Shown here piece after piece: positions 18,272-27,256 of a stretch of DNA of 64,000 bases. The first letter of the stretch is position 1. Every line of letters starts with the position of its first letter. The position numbers were made by a program, and so were the translations under genes. The stretch comes from Azoarcus sp. Lineage in GTDB: Bacteria > Pseudomonadota > Gammaproteobacteria > Burkholderiales > Rhodocyclaceae. The notes under the pieces were generated by a model. The model saw only the letters and a program-made list of their open reading frames with translations. It ran no database searches and had not been told where the DNA came from. The stretch covers positions 24,966-88,965 of the forward strand of contig JAUVVG010000013.1 in assembly GCA_030604735.1 (NCBI GenBank), given 5' to 3'.

Positions 18272-19620
18272 GATCCCGACCACGCCGTAGAAAAACGACC
18301 CCGGAACAGCGGGTCCAGCATCGCCTTGAGATCGAGCACGGTCAGCGCCTGTCCGCGATGCAGCAGCCAGCCCGACGACACGATGCCTTCCATGAGGTCG
18401 GCGAGCAATTCGGGAACCTGCACCGCACCGACCGGAACGCTGATGAAATCTTCGACATCGTCCACCCTCACGCCCACCGGTCCACGCCCCAGCATGACCA
18501 CCAACAGGGGTGCGAACCGCTCGCGGCGCGCTGCAGTCGAGTCGAACCAGTCATGCAAATCGACCGACGGTGCGAGCCGTCCCTCTATCAGGACCAAGCC
18601 CCGGACCTTCTCGGGGAGGCCGGCCGTGGCATGAACCACGTCTTCATGACGCACGGCCACCACATCGTCGGCACTCACCGCGTAGCGACGGGAAGCGACC
18701 CGGATCAGCACATGATCCCGCTCGCCTGACGATGGTGCCTCATCCTCCCCGCATTGCCGGCGGGAGGGTACGTTCCCGTCACTGATCTGCACGGCAAGGG
18801 AGGTCGTCAGTCCCGGTCCCGGTTCCGGCGCTTGCCCCCATGCCGAGGCCTTATCGAAATCGGCGGTGTCATGCGCGCGGTCGGTGACGGGCGCTTGTTC
18901 CGACACCTCCTTGAACTCCCCCTCCGACTCGCGATCCTCACGACGCAACAACAGGGAATCCGGATCTGCCACCCGGCCTAGCACGTTGATCAGCGCGGCT
19001 TCGTCTTCCGCCGAACGCAGTTCCAGCCGCCATGCACCATCACTGTCATCGGGCGCCGGACGCGCGGTGACACGGACTTCCGCCATGCCACGCAAGGTGT
19101 CGAGCATGTCGACAACGACCCATTCAGCGCCGACCAGCGTCTTCGCGCGGCGGAAGGCGACCCGGTAATGCCTTGCGGACGGATCCGCCGCGCCCACCCC
19201 GCCATCACCGTCACTCGATCGAACAGGGGCGCCGCGCATGTCACGACCGTCTTGTCCGCGACCCAGTTCGACGAGCATGCTTTCGACCTCGGCATGCAGA
19301 CGGGGCTTGCCGTCGCGCTCGGCCGACACAACAACCTTGATCAGGTCGAACGCACGGGTACATAAGCGCAGTCCGCCCAGATCGACTCCCTCGAGGCGCA
19401 TCGCCTCGAGCTTCGCTTCAAGCCCGTCAGCAAGTTCCGCTAGGTCGTTGAAGCCGAAGGTTCGCGCACCCCCCTTGATCGAATGAGCCGTGCGCTTGAG
19501 ATCCCGCAGGGCATCCGAACCGGTTTGTCCCGCACAGGCCGCCAAATGGCGATCTGCCCGCGCGAGCAGTTCGTTGCACTCGTCGAAGAACATCCCGTGG
19601 AACTGCGCCAGGTCCATCAT
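18268..19620 (-). CDS. HPt-CheW protein, CheA-like without a kinase core
   Basis: A 450-aa protein that begins with an HPt domain whose phospho-acceptor is His46 (RTAHSIKGGARTFGF). A middle region (about 150-240; YRVAFRRAKTLVGAEWVVVD) resembles the ACT-like segment found after HPt in some CheA proteins. The C-terminal third is a CheW-like domain (VLIRVASRRYAVSADDVVAV to VLDLKAMLDPLF). No dimerisation or ATP-binding domain is present. It is first in its operon, with a sigma-28-like promoter about 145 nt upstream, and overlaps the PAS/HAMP gene by 4 nt. It is therefore likely a phosphotransfer or scaffold partner, not a kinase. ATG 19617 is an alternative start. Confidence 0.8.
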   Translation of the reverse strand: MMDLAQFHGMFFDECNELLARADRHLAACAGQTGSDALRDLKRTAHSIKGGARTFGFNDLAELADGLEAKLEAMRLEGVDLGGLRLCTRAFDLIKVVVSAERDGKPRLHAEVESMLVELGRGQDGRDMRGAPVRSSDGDGGVGAADPSARHYRVAFRRAKTLVGAEWVVVDMLDTLRGMAEVRVTARPAPDDSDGAWRLELRSAEDEAALINVLGRVADPDSLLLRREDRESEGEFKEVSEQAPVTDRAHDTADFDKASAWGQAPEPGPGLTTSLAVQISDGNVPSRRQCGEDEAPSSGERDHVLIRVASRRYAVSADDVVAVRHEDVVHATAGLPEKVRGLVLIEGRLAPSVDLHDWFDSTAARRERFAPLLVVMLGRGPVGVRVDDVEDFISVPVGAVQVPELLADLMEGIVSSGWLLHRGQALTVLDLKAMLDPLFRGRFSTAWSGS

Positions 19621-19764
19621 CGCGACACGACGGCTCCAAAGAAATCGGCTATCGATCCGGCTCTCGAAACCATGACTCCGGCCCTTGAACACACCCCATC
19701 GCTGCCGACCGAACTCGTCACGGGGTGAACATTGCGAGGATCGGGGGATCTTCGCTCAAGCTTC

Positions 19765-19791
19765 TTAACGTCAGTTGCTGCCCGGACTTTA
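19765..19791 (-). promoter_or_regulatory. Sigma-28 (FliA) promoter upstream of the HPt-CheW gene
   Basis: On the minus strand TAAAGTCC, an 11-nt spacer and GACGTTAA fit the FliA pattern TAAAGTTT-N11-GCCGATAA at 6 of 8 positions in each element. The -10 octamer is identical to the one before motA. Confidence 0.65.
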
Positions 19792-19901
19792 GCCTGAAAG
19801 TCTGCTCGACGACCCACTATGCGCCCCTCGCCTGTTCGCGAACGAGGCGTTGGAGGCGGAGGAAAAGGTCATGGTGACCTTCACGATCTGGGGTGAGCAA
19901 A

Positions 19902-20894
19902 TTAGCGTGGTGCGGGAGAGCTGCTCAGTCCATCTACCCCAGGGAGCAGTGTCTCCTCCAGGCCCTCGTTCTCCTCGAAATCGACATCGAGGACATCCGG
20001 CCCTGTCAACAAGGCCTCTTCGGTCCGCTTGTTCATCACGATGATGCTGATCCGCCTGTTCGCCGGGTCGAGCGGGTTATCCGAAATCAACGGAATCGTA
20101 TCCGCCAGCCCGACCACCCTCGCCACCTTGGCCGGTTCCAGCCCGCCGGAAATCATTTCGCGGCGGGATGCGTTGGCGCGGTTGCTCGACAGTTCCCAGT
20201 TGGAGAAACCACGTTCGCCACCCGCAAAGGGGGCAGCATCGGTATGTCCCGACAGGCTCAAGCGGTTGGGAACGTCGTTCAGCGCCCGTCCGATCGCCTG
20301 CAGCAGATCCCGGGTATAGGGGCGCAAGTCGGCACTGGCGGTCGCGAACATCGGCCGGTTCTGCTCGTCGACCAGCTGGATGCGCAGCCCCTCGTTGGTA
20401 ATGTCCATCAGGATCTGGTTCTTGTAATTGCGCAGATCCGGGTCGGCCTCGATGATCGCCTCGATCCGGCCTTTCAGGTCGAGCAGGCGGCCGCGCTCGC
20501 GCAGTTCGGCTTCGATCTCGGGGTCGAATTCACCGGGATCCGGGTAGCGTGCCTTGGCCGCATCGAGGTTGATCGTGCGCTGAGTCTGGACATCGCCACG
20601 TTTGACCTGGCCGATGGAACGGGTCAGATCCTCGCCGCCGCCCGGAATCACACTGGAACTGTCTCCCGAACCGGAGCCCCCCAGCAGCGACACCCTGAGT
20701 GGATTCTGGAAGTGATCCGCGATACCTTCCAGATCGCCCTGTGCCGTCGAGCCGAGCAACCACATCAACAGGAAGAAGGCCATCATCGCGGTGACGAAGT
20801 CGGCATAGGCGATCTTCCAGGCACCGCCGTGATGGCCGCCTTCGACCTTCTTGATCCGTTTGACGATGATGGGTTGCTGGGTATCGTCGCTCAC
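19902..20894 (-). CDS. motB: Flagellar motor stator protein MotB
   Basis: A 330-aa inner-membrane protein. The single N-terminal membrane segment contains the proton-binding Asp (WKIAYADFVTAMMAFFLLMW). A periplasmic OmpA-like peptidoglycan-binding domain follows (about 190-310; LSLSGHTDAAPF, then NWELSSNRANASRREM). With MotA it forms the stator that drives flagellar rotation. It is separated from motA by only 3 nt. The linker between membrane and OmpA domain is Gly/Ser-rich and may hold the plug. Confidence 0.95.
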   Translation of the reverse strand: MSDDTQQPIIVKRIKKVEGGHHGGAWKIAYADFVTAMMAFFLLMWLLGSTAQGDLEGIADHFQNPLRVSLLGGSGSGDSSSVIPGGGEDLTRSIGQVKRGDVQTQRTINLDAAKARYPDPGEFDPEIEAELRERGRLLDLKGRIEAIIEADPDLRNYKNQILMDITNEGLRIQLVDEQNRPMFATASADLRPYTRDLLQAIGRALNDVPNRLSLSGHTDAAPFAGGERGFSNWELSSNRANASRREMISGGLEPAKVARVVGLADTIPLISDNPLDPANRRISIIVMNKRTEEALLTGPDVLDVDFEENEGLEETLLPGVDGLSSSPAPR

Positions 20895-20897
20895 GAA

Positions 20898-21752
20898 TCA
20901 ACCCTTGCGGCTCTTGATGTCTTCCTCGAGCTCCAGGAAAGTCGGTCGGTCGGTGGTGAACAAGGCCTTGCGACCGAACTCGATCGCGACCTGCGGCGCA
21001 TAACCATTCATGCTGGCAAGCAGCACCGCCTTGATGCACTGATAGATCTTGCCGCTTTGTTCGACCCGCTGCTCGAGCTGCCCGGCCAGCGGTTGCACGA
21101 ATCCATAGGAGAGCAGGATGCCGAGGAAGGTCCCGACCAAGGCGCCGCCGATCATCTTGCCCAGCACCGCCGGGGGCTCGCCGACCGATCCCATCACATT
21201 CACCACCCCCATCACCGCCACCACGATGCCGAAGGCCGGCAAGGCGTCGCCGACCTTGGCCACCACGTGCGGCGCCTGGTGCGCCTCCTGGTGATGGGTC
21301 TCGATCTCCAGGTCCATCAAGCCCTCGATCTCGAAGGCATTGAGGTTGCCGCCGACCATCATCCGCAGGTAATCGGTGAGGAACTCGATCGCATGGTGAT
21401 CGGCCATCACGTCCGGGTACTTGGAGAAGATCGCGCTCTGGTCGGGTTGGTCGATGTCGTTCTCGATCGACATCAAGCCCTCCTTGCGCACCTTGGCGAG
21501 CAGCTCGTACAGCAGCGCGAGCAGGTTCATGTACATCGCCTTGTTGTAAGGCGAGCCCTTGAACGCACCAGGCAAGGCCGCGAGCGTGGCCTTGATCGCC
21601 TTCGAACCATTACCGGCGACGAATCCGCCGATCATCAGTCCAACGATCGCGACATACTCGAGCGGCACCCACAGCGCCATGAGACTGCCGTGCATCGCGT
21701 AAGTCCCAAGCGATGCGAGCAGAACGATGATGTATCCAACGATGACTAGCAC
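20898..21752 (-). CDS. motA: Flagellar motor stator protein MotA
   Basis: A 284-aa protein with four membrane segments and the large cytoplasmic loop between segments 2 and 3, as in E. coli MotA. The third and fourth segments include VGDALPAFGIVVAVMGVVNV and LVGTFLGILLSYGFV. The start is a GTG at 21752 with AGGGG about 7 nt upstream. It is transcribed from a sigma-28-like promoter about 85 nt upstream and directly follows the flhDC terminator. Confidence 0.95.
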   Translation of the reverse strand: MLVIVGYIIVLLASLGTYAMHGSLMALWVPLEYVAIVGLMIGGFVAGNGSKAIKATLAALPGAFKGSPYNKAMYMNLLALLYELLAKVRKEGLMSIENDIDQPDQSAIFSKYPDVMADHHAIEFLTDYLRMMVGGNLNAFEIEGLMDLEIETHHQEAHQAPHVVAKVGDALPAFGIVVAVMGVVNVMGSVGEPPAVLGKMIGGALVGTFLGILLSYGFVQPLAGQLEQRVEQSGKIYQCIKAVLLASMNGYAPQVAIEFGRKALFTTDRPTFLELEEDIKSRKG

Positions 21753-21835
21753 TAAGCGCCCCTGTCACTGCGCGAACACGCAGCGAAACCCCGATTCGAC
21801 CATGGTCAGGAAAGACCACGAGCCGGCATTTTAGT

Positions 21836-21862
21836 TTAACGTCGCTCCGAGACGAAACTTGA
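21836..21862 (-). promoter_or_regulatory. Sigma-28 (FliA) promoter of motAB
   Basis: On the minus strand TCAAGTTT (7 of 8 matches to TAAAGTTT), an 11-nt spacer and GACGTTAA (6 of 8 to GCCGATAA) sit between the flhDC terminator and motA. Stator genes are class III, FliA-dependent genes in flhDC-type systems. Confidence 0.75.
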
Positions 21863-21863
21863 C

Positions 21864-21891
21864 GAAAAAAAACCGCCTGATCGAGGCGGTT
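21864..21891 (-). terminator. Rho-independent terminator after flhDC
   Basis: On the minus strand AACCGCCT, a 5-nt loop and AGGCGGTT form a perfect 8-bp stem that runs into TTTTTT. It lies 25 nt downstream of flhC and immediately before the motA promoter. Confidence 0.9.
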
Positions 21892-21916
21892 CTTTGCGGT
21901 TGTCGAAGACTGACGG

Positions 21917-22474
21917 TCAGGCGGTCACCATCTTGCGCGTGGTGCGGGCAACCGGGCGCTTCTTCTTGCCCTTGCCAGCCCGCGACGGCATGTTGCACAA
22001 GCCGCACACATATTCATGGGTCGGATCGTAGGCATGAGCGACATACTTGCCGCCGCAACTGGTGCATGCGGCCATGTGAAGCAGATCCGCGTCGAAGAAA
22101 CGGACCAAAGTCCACGCGCGGGTGATGCTGAGGACAGGCTCCATCTTCTCGGTCTCGATATGATCGAGGTAGAGGTTGTACGCCTTCAGGATCGAATCCA
22201 GGTTGCCCAGGGTCGCCCTGGACTTGAAATAGCTGAAATAAGCCATGAACAACGAGGAATGCACATTCGGCTGCCAGGCCATGAACCAGTCGGTCGAAAA
22301 CGGCAGCATGCCCTTGGGCGGCGACATGCCCCGAACTTCCTTGTAGATCTTGAGCAGTCGCTCGCGGCTGAGCTGGGTTTCCGCCTCGAGCATCTGCATG
22401 CGCGCACCCAGGCTGACCATTTCCACCGCCAGTCTGATGTCTTCGGCTTCCTCTATTACACTCTTGTTCTTCAT
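21917..22474 (-). CDS. flhC: Flagellar transcriptional activator FlhC
   Basis: A 185-aa subunit of the FlhD4C2 activator that switches on class II flagellar genes, including fliA. The conserved block RERLLKIYKEVRGMSPPKGM is followed by LPFSTDWFMAWQPNVHSSLF. Near the C-terminus four cysteines (CTSCGG and CGLC) form the zinc site, and a basic tail follows. ATG 22474 has an AAGGAG ribosome site at 7 nt spacing. It starts 4 nt after flhD. The sequence is close in style to betaproteobacterial FlhC. Confidence 0.96.
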   Translation of the reverse strand: MKNKSVIEEAEDIRLAVEMVSLGARMQMLEAETQLSRERLLKIYKEVRGMSPPKGMLPFSTDWFMAWQPNVHSSLFMAYFSYFKSRATLGNLDSILKAYNLYLDHIETEKMEPVLSITRAWTLVRFFDADLLHMAACTSCGGKYVAHAYDPTHEYVCGLCNMPSRAGKGKKKRPVARTTRKMVTA

Positions 22475-22478
22475 GAGG

Positions 22479-22790
22479 TCACTCCTTGATGGGCTTGCTC
22501 GCTGCAATGATGGCCGCATGCATGCTCGCGCTGGCCGGATCCCGCCCTTCCCCCGACAGCAGACCGACCAGCAGCGCGTCATCGAAACGGAAACTCGGCA
22601 ACATCATCTGGCTATTCGCCATCTTGACCAGACGCGTGCTGGACATCCCCGAGATCAGATCGGCGACGGCATCGCCGATACCCAGGCGAAACATCGCGGT
22701 TTCACGATCATCGCGCAACATCTGCTGAGCCAGCATGAGGTACGCGAGATTCAGATCCCGAATCTCCTCCTGGAAGTCCCGTCGCTTCAT
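22479..22790 (-). CDS. flhD: Flagellar transcriptional activator FlhD
   Basis: A 103-aa helical protein that pairs with FlhC to form the flagellar master regulator. It has the usual layout: EIRDLNLAYLMLAQQMLRDD at the N-terminus, then AMFRLGIGDAVADLI and the LVKMANSQMMLPSFRFDD segment. It is the first gene of the flhDC operon. In the 116-nt upstream gap a TTGACA hexamer is visible on the minus strand, but no good -10 at proper spacing, so the promoter probably needs an activator. Confidence 0.95.
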   Translation of the reverse strand: MKRRDFQEEIRDLNLAYLMLAQQMLRDDRETAMFRLGIGDAVADLISGMSSTRLVKMANSQMMLPSFRFDDALLVGLLSGEGRDPASASMHAAIIAASKPIKE

Positions 22791-22906
22791 TTCTCAACCG
22801 ATATCAGCGGCAACTGGACGAAAGTTAAAGTAGATTCTCAGCAAAAGCAAACCGCGTCGGGCGTTTAGTGTCAAAAAAGCCACATCCCGGCATCGAAATG
22901 GCCGGT

Positions 22907-24916
22907 TCAGGACCCGAAATGCGGATTGCCCTCGTCTCGCTGTACCGCGGCCACCCGATCGCGTCCGTTGTGCTTGGCCAGGTAGGCGCCGCGATCGGCC
23001 AGTTTCATCAAGGCGTCCATGTCGGAAATCGTGCGGTCCCTTTCGGCCACACCGACACTGATAGTCACCTTGAGTTGCCCTTCAGGAAGGGTAATTTCAA
23101 GCTGGTTGACCGAGCGCCTGAGCCGCTCTGCGCAACCGATCGCGGCATCGAGCCCGGAACCGGGGCAGATGGCGAGAAATTCATCACCACCGGTGCGACA
23201 AATCACATCCTGTCCGCGCAGCATGCCCCGCAAGGCCTCGGCGATCTGTTTCAGGACGAGGTCGCCGACGTCGTGCCCGTGGGCGTCGTTGATCTCCTTG
23301 AGCCCGTCCAGGTCGATGACCATGCATGACATGGGCCGGTTATCGCGTTCGGCGGCGGCCCATTCCTGCGTCATGCGTTCGATCGCATAGCGCCGGTTGC
23401 GAAAACCGGTCAGGGCATCGGTCATCGCGACTTCCTCGAGCTGACGATTCTTGACCGCGAGTGCGGTCGCATAGCGACGCAGCTCTTCACGGTCACGTTC
23501 GAGTTCCTGCTGCATCCGCACCTCACGCAAACCAGCCCGCAGGCGTGCGGCGAGCACCCGGGAACCGGCCGAGCGCGGCACGCAATCGTCGGCGCCGGCA
23601 TCGAAGGCGCGCACCATCGACTCTTCGGTGTCGGCGTCGTTGAGCAACAGCACGTACATCGGCTGGCCCATTTTCAGCTTGCGCAAGGACTGGATCAGGC
23701 TCAGCGCCGGCGAACCATCGGAGGCCGCAGTGCAACCGATCAGCATCAGGCGGGGATGGACTTCGATGGCCCGGTCCAGCGCACGCGAGGCGGTGTCGGC
23801 ATACATCGTCTGAACACCCTCGTCCTGCAACAAGCCCGACACCAGGTCGAACACCGATCGATCGTGATCGACGATGAGCACACGCAACGATTCCTCGTCG
23901 TCATCACTGGCCGGGTTCGACGGCCCCTGCTCGTTACCCTGCTCGTCGGCCTGGAAGGCGTCCCGCAGCGCATCGACTTCGGCTTCGTGCGCCGCCGCTT
24001 CGCTTGGCGGCAGGCTGGGGAACGGGACCGAGGCCAGCATATCGACCCGCAACAACTCGCCCCATTCACCCCACAGGGTGTACATCCTGACGCAGTCGGC
24101 GAGGACGTCCTCGCGGGCGAAGCCCATCGCCTCGGTCTGCTCCAGCAGACGCCCGAGCAGCCAGGGGCGGGCCGACTCGGGGGCCACACACATCTCGGCG
24201 AAACGGTCGGCCGCCTGCAAGGTTTCCAGCATCCGGTAGGCACGGCCATCCTGTTCGTAGCCGGATTGTTCGGGGCGTTCGTAGTACTCGACCAATTCGA
24301 CGAAGACCCTGGGCAGCCCCCAGTCGGCCAGCATCGCCGCACCCAACTCGGCGTGCGTCATCGCGAACGCCGCCGCTTCCATCTCCAGCAAGGGCTTGGC
24401 GCCCTCTTCGGCCGCTTGAGCCAGCAACTCGGAATAAGGCGAGGGATACAAGGTCGCCAGCGCAAGCTCCCCGACCCGCACAAGCAGGCCGAGACTGAAC
24501 ATCTCGTCCGGCGGCGCCACGCGCGAACGCTGCGCGAAAATCTGCATGCCAAGCGCCAGCGCCAGGGAATGAGCCCAGTAATGGTTGTAATCGAAGTTGT
24601 GACACCCGCCCTCGCGGTAGTCGGACAGCAGCGAAAACCCGAGCGCCATCGAGCGCACCGCCGGCAGGCCGAGCACGACCAGCGCCTCATGCACCGACAC
24701 CACCGGTCGTCGATTGAAACCGATGACGCCGTTCGCTGCCTTGATGACACGGCCGACGAAGGCCGGATCGCCGGCGATCACCCGCGCCAACTCCGTGATC
24801 GACACCTCGTCCTGCTGGGTGAGGCGGATGATCGCGAGCGCGACCCCCCGTGGCGACGGCAGTTCGCCGGTCGCGCGGACTTGTTCGAAACGGTTGATAT
24901 CGATCGGTGGAGACAT
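22907..24916 (-). CDS. HDOD / degenerate receiver / GGDEF diguanylate cyclase
   Basis: A 669-aa protein. The HDOD domain (about 10-290; LPSPRGVALAIIRLTQQDEV) is followed by a receiver-like domain (about 340-460) and a C-terminal GGDEF domain (about 505-660). The GGDEF motif is intact (RTGGDEFLAI) and an RGQD product-inhibition site stands five residues before it, so c-di-GMP synthesis is expected. In the receiver the phospho-acceptor position reads LMLIGCTAASDG, so the Asp is lost; phosphorylation is unlikely. ATG 24916 (MSPPID) is preferred to TTG 24931. It stands alone next to flhDC, which suggests a role in the motility decision. Confidence 0.88.
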   Translation of the reverse strand: MSPPIDINRFEQVRATGELPSPRGVALAIIRLTQQDEVSITELARVIAGDPAFVGRVIKAANGVIGFNRRPVVSVHEALVVLGLPAVRSMALGFSLLSDYREGGCHNFDYNHYWAHSLALALGMQIFAQRSRVAPPDEMFSLGLLVRVGELALATLYPSPYSELLAQAAEEGAKPLLEMEAAAFAMTHAELGAAMLADWGLPRVFVELVEYYERPEQSGYEQDGRAYRMLETLQAADRFAEMCVAPESARPWLLGRLLEQTEAMGFAREDVLADCVRMYTLWGEWGELLRVDMLASVPFPSLPPSEAAAHEAEVDALRDAFQADEQGNEQGPSNPASDDDEESLRVLIVDHDRSVFDLVSGLLQDEGVQTMYADTASRALDRAIEVHPRLMLIGCTAASDGSPALSLIQSLRKLKMGQPMYVLLLNDADTEESMVRAFDAGADDCVPRSAGSRVLAARLRAGLREVRMQQELERDREELRRYATALAVKNRQLEEVAMTDALTGFRNRRYAIERMTQEWAAAERDNRPMSCMVIDLDGLKEINDAHGHDVGDLVLKQIAEALRGMLRGQDVICRTGGDEFLAICPGSGLDAAIGCAERLRRSVNQLEITLPEGQLKVTISVGVAERDRTISDMDALMKLADRGAYLAKHNGRDRVAAVQRDEGNPHFGS

Positions 24917-25158
24917 GCTGGAACTCGTCAATCAGGACAGGGTTCGCGGTACCGGGACGAACGCTCTACCCCACTCCTCGGGGTGGTGTTCCTGGCACAG
25001 ATGCGAAACTCAGGTGCGGAGTATGCACCAAGGAAAGGCCTGATCGCCATCGAGGAGATCCCGGGCTGGGGAGGACGGCCTTGGATCCAAGCATGAACCA
25101 ATGCCGCGGCGCCAGGTCCTGCTAGAATCTTCCACTCATGGGACGGGTTAGAGCATCG

Positions 25159-25740
25159 ATGCGATTCTGTTCAAATTGCGGCGCCAGGGTGGGTTTCAGA
25201 GTTCCTCAGGGAGACACGCTGCCACGGCATGTCTGCGACGATTGCGGCACCGTCCATTACAGCAACCCCAAGGTCGTGGTTGGCGCCATCCCGGAATGGG
25301 AAGACCGCATCCTGCTGTGCCGGCGGGCGATCGAGCCACGCCATGGCTACTGGACGCTTCCAGCCGGTTTCATGGAAAACGAGGAAACCACGGCCTCGGC
25401 GGCGGCCCGCGAAACCCTGGAGGAGGCCTGCGCCCGGATCCAGGTCGGCGAGATGTTCACGCTGATCAACGTCCCGCATATCAGTCAGGTGCATATCGTA
25501 TACCGGGCACAGTTGCTCGACCTCGACTTCGACGCCGGCGAGGAGTCACTGGAGGTCGCGCTTTTTCATGAGAATGACATTCCGTGGGACGCGATCGCGT
25601 TCAGGACCATCTCGCTGACCCTGCAACGCTATTTCGAAGACAGGCGCGCCGGGCATTACCGCTTCCATGCCTTCGATCTCGAGGCGCCACACGCCGGCAT
25701 GGATATTGCATCCGCATCGCGCATGACAACCAGTGAATGA
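25159..25740 (+). CDS. Nudix hydrolase with N-terminal zinc ribbon
   Basis: About 193 residues. The N-terminus carries a four-Cys zinc ribbon (MRFCSNCG, CDDCG) like that of NADH pyrophosphatases. The Nudix box follows in GFMENEETTASAAARETLEE, with the catalytic REXXEE core present. It should cleave a nucleoside diphosphate linked to another group; ADP-ribose or NADH are candidates. ATG 25159 is chosen over ATG 25138 because a -10-like TAGAAT at 25123-25128 would place the transcript start next to 25138. It ends 6 nt before xdhA and may be part of that operon. Confidence 0.85.
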   Translation: MRFCSNCGARVGFRVPQGDTLPRHVCDDCGTVHYSNPKVVVGAIPEWEDRILLCRRAIEPRHGYWTLPAGFMENEETTASAAARETLEEACARIQVGEMFTLINVPHISQVHIVYRAQLLDLDFDAGEESLEVALFHENDIPWDAIAFRTISLTLQRYFEDRRAGHYRFHAFDLEAPHAGMDIASASRMTTSE

Positions 25741-25746
25741 CCGTCG

Positions 25747-27246
25747 ATGAACCGATCGATACACCTGCTGCTCAACCATCGCCCGATCACGATCGCTCCC
25801 GTTCCCGCGACCCGCAGCCTGTTGAGCTGGTTGCGCGAGCAACAAGGCCTGACCGGCACCAAGGAAGGTTGCGCGGAAGGGGATTGCGGGGCCTGCACCA
25901 TCGTGGTCGGCGAACTGATCGGGCCTGAGCGAAGACTGCGGTTGCGCAGCGTCAATGCCTGCATACAGTTCGTCCCGGCACTGGACGGCAAGGCGGTGTT
26001 CACGGTCGAGTATCTGCGCGAGCAGGCCGGCGGCACGCTGCACCCGGTGCAGCAGGCGATGGTCGACTGCCACGGGTCGCAATGCGGCTTCTGCACCCCC
26101 GGCTTCGTGATGTCCTTGTGGAGCCTCTACAACGAGCAGCGCGACAATCAACGCCCCGGCGAGACCCGACCCGACCCGGCGAAGATCAGCAGCGCGCTGA
26201 CCGGCAACCTTTGCCGCTGTACAGGCTACCGCCCCATCATCGATGCCGCGCAGCGGATGTTCGACTTGCCCGCAGTCGATCTCGACCGCGACCGGCTGCG
26301 CCAGGCATTGCTTGCCTTGCAACACCCCGACGCACTCGAACAGGTTCATGACGGGGTCGGCTTTCATGCGCCCCGCTCGGTCGAGTCCTTGCTCGCGCTC
26401 CGAGCGGCGAAGCCGGCGGCGACGATACTCGCTGGCTGCACCGATATCGGGCTGTGGGTGAACAAGCAGTTTCGGCCGCTCTCCGACCTGATCCATCTCG
26501 ACCGGGTCGAGGCATTGAAGACCATCGTCACCGGCCCCGATCACATCCGTATCGGGGCCGCCGTATCGCTGACCGACGCCTACGCCGCGCTCACCCTCCA
26601 CTATCCGGCGCTGGCGGAGTTGTGGGAGCGATTCGCCTCGCCGCCGGTGCGCAACGCCGGCACGCTCGGGGGCAACATCGCCAACGGCTCGCCAATCGGC
26701 GACTCGATGCCAGCGCTGATCGCACTCGGCGCCCGTATCGAGTTGCTGAGCCAGAGTGGTCGCCGCAGCCTGCCGTTGGAGACCTTTTATCTGGGCTACA
26801 TGCAGAAGGACCTCGCGACGGACGAGATCCTCGGCTATATCGACGTACCACTACCCGACCCGGCCGTGCGCTTTCGCACCTACAAGCTGTCCAAGCGCTT
26901 CGATTCGGACATTTCAGCGGTCTGCGCCGCGTTCGCGATCACCCTCGACGGACAAACCATCCGTTCGGCGCGGATCGCCTTCGGCGGCATGGCGGCGACC
27001 CCGGCCCGTGCGCCGCTGACCGAAGCGGCCCTGACCGGCCAGCCGTGGGACGAGCACACCCTGGCAGCGGGCCAGCAGGCACTCGACCGGGACTATTCGC
27101 CCTTGACCGACATGCGGGCCAGTGCCGCCTATCGGCGGCGCACGGCCGGCAACCTGCTGCACCGCTTCTACCTCGAAACACGCGTGAATGACCCGCTCCC
27201 GGCGGATGCTGTGAACATCCACGCAGCCGCGAGCACCGCGAGTTGA
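25747..27246 (+). CDS. xdhA: Xanthine dehydrogenase small subunit (2Fe-2S and FAD domains)
   Basis: A 499-aa subunit. The N-terminal ferredoxin-like [2Fe-2S] site has C42, C47 and C50 (GCAEGDCGAC) and C72; the second cluster uses CHGSQCGFC and LCRCTGYRP. The C-terminal half is the FAD-binding domain (ILAGCTDIGLWVNKQ, then RNAGTLGGNIANGSPIGD). With XdhB it oxidises hypoxanthine to xanthine and xanthine to urate, using NAD+. It is followed by xdhB 4 nt downstream. Confidence 0.96.
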   Translation: MNRSIHLLLNHRPITIAPVPATRSLLSWLREQQGLTGTKEGCAEGDCGACTIVVGELIGPERRLRLRSVNACIQFVPALDGKAVFTVEYLREQAGGTLHPVQQAMVDCHGSQCGFCTPGFVMSLWSLYNEQRDNQRPGETRPDPAKISSALTGNLCRCTGYRPIIDAAQRMFDLPAVDLDRDRLRQALLALQHPDALEQVHDGVGFHAPRSVESLLALRAAKPAATILAGCTDIGLWVNKQFRPLSDLIHLDRVEALKTIVTGPDHIRIGAAVSLTDAYAALTLHYPALAELWERFASPPVRNAGTLGGNIANGSPIGDSMPALIALGARIELLSQSGRRSLPLETFYLGYMQKDLATDEILGYIDVPLPDPAVRFRTYKLSKRFDSDISAVCAAFAITLDGQTIRSARIAFGGMAATPARAPLTEAALTGQPWDEHTLAAGQQALDRDYSPLTDMRASAAYRRRTAGNLLHRFYLETRVNDPLPADAVNIHAAASTAS

Positions 27247-27256
27247 GACCGTGACG

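Noticed and set aside
23756..25096. A 446-codon plus-strand frame opposite the HDOD/GGDEF gene
   Set aside because: Antisense to a gene whose own frame has intact HDOD and GGDEF motifs; His/Arg/Gln-rich composition typical of a shadow.
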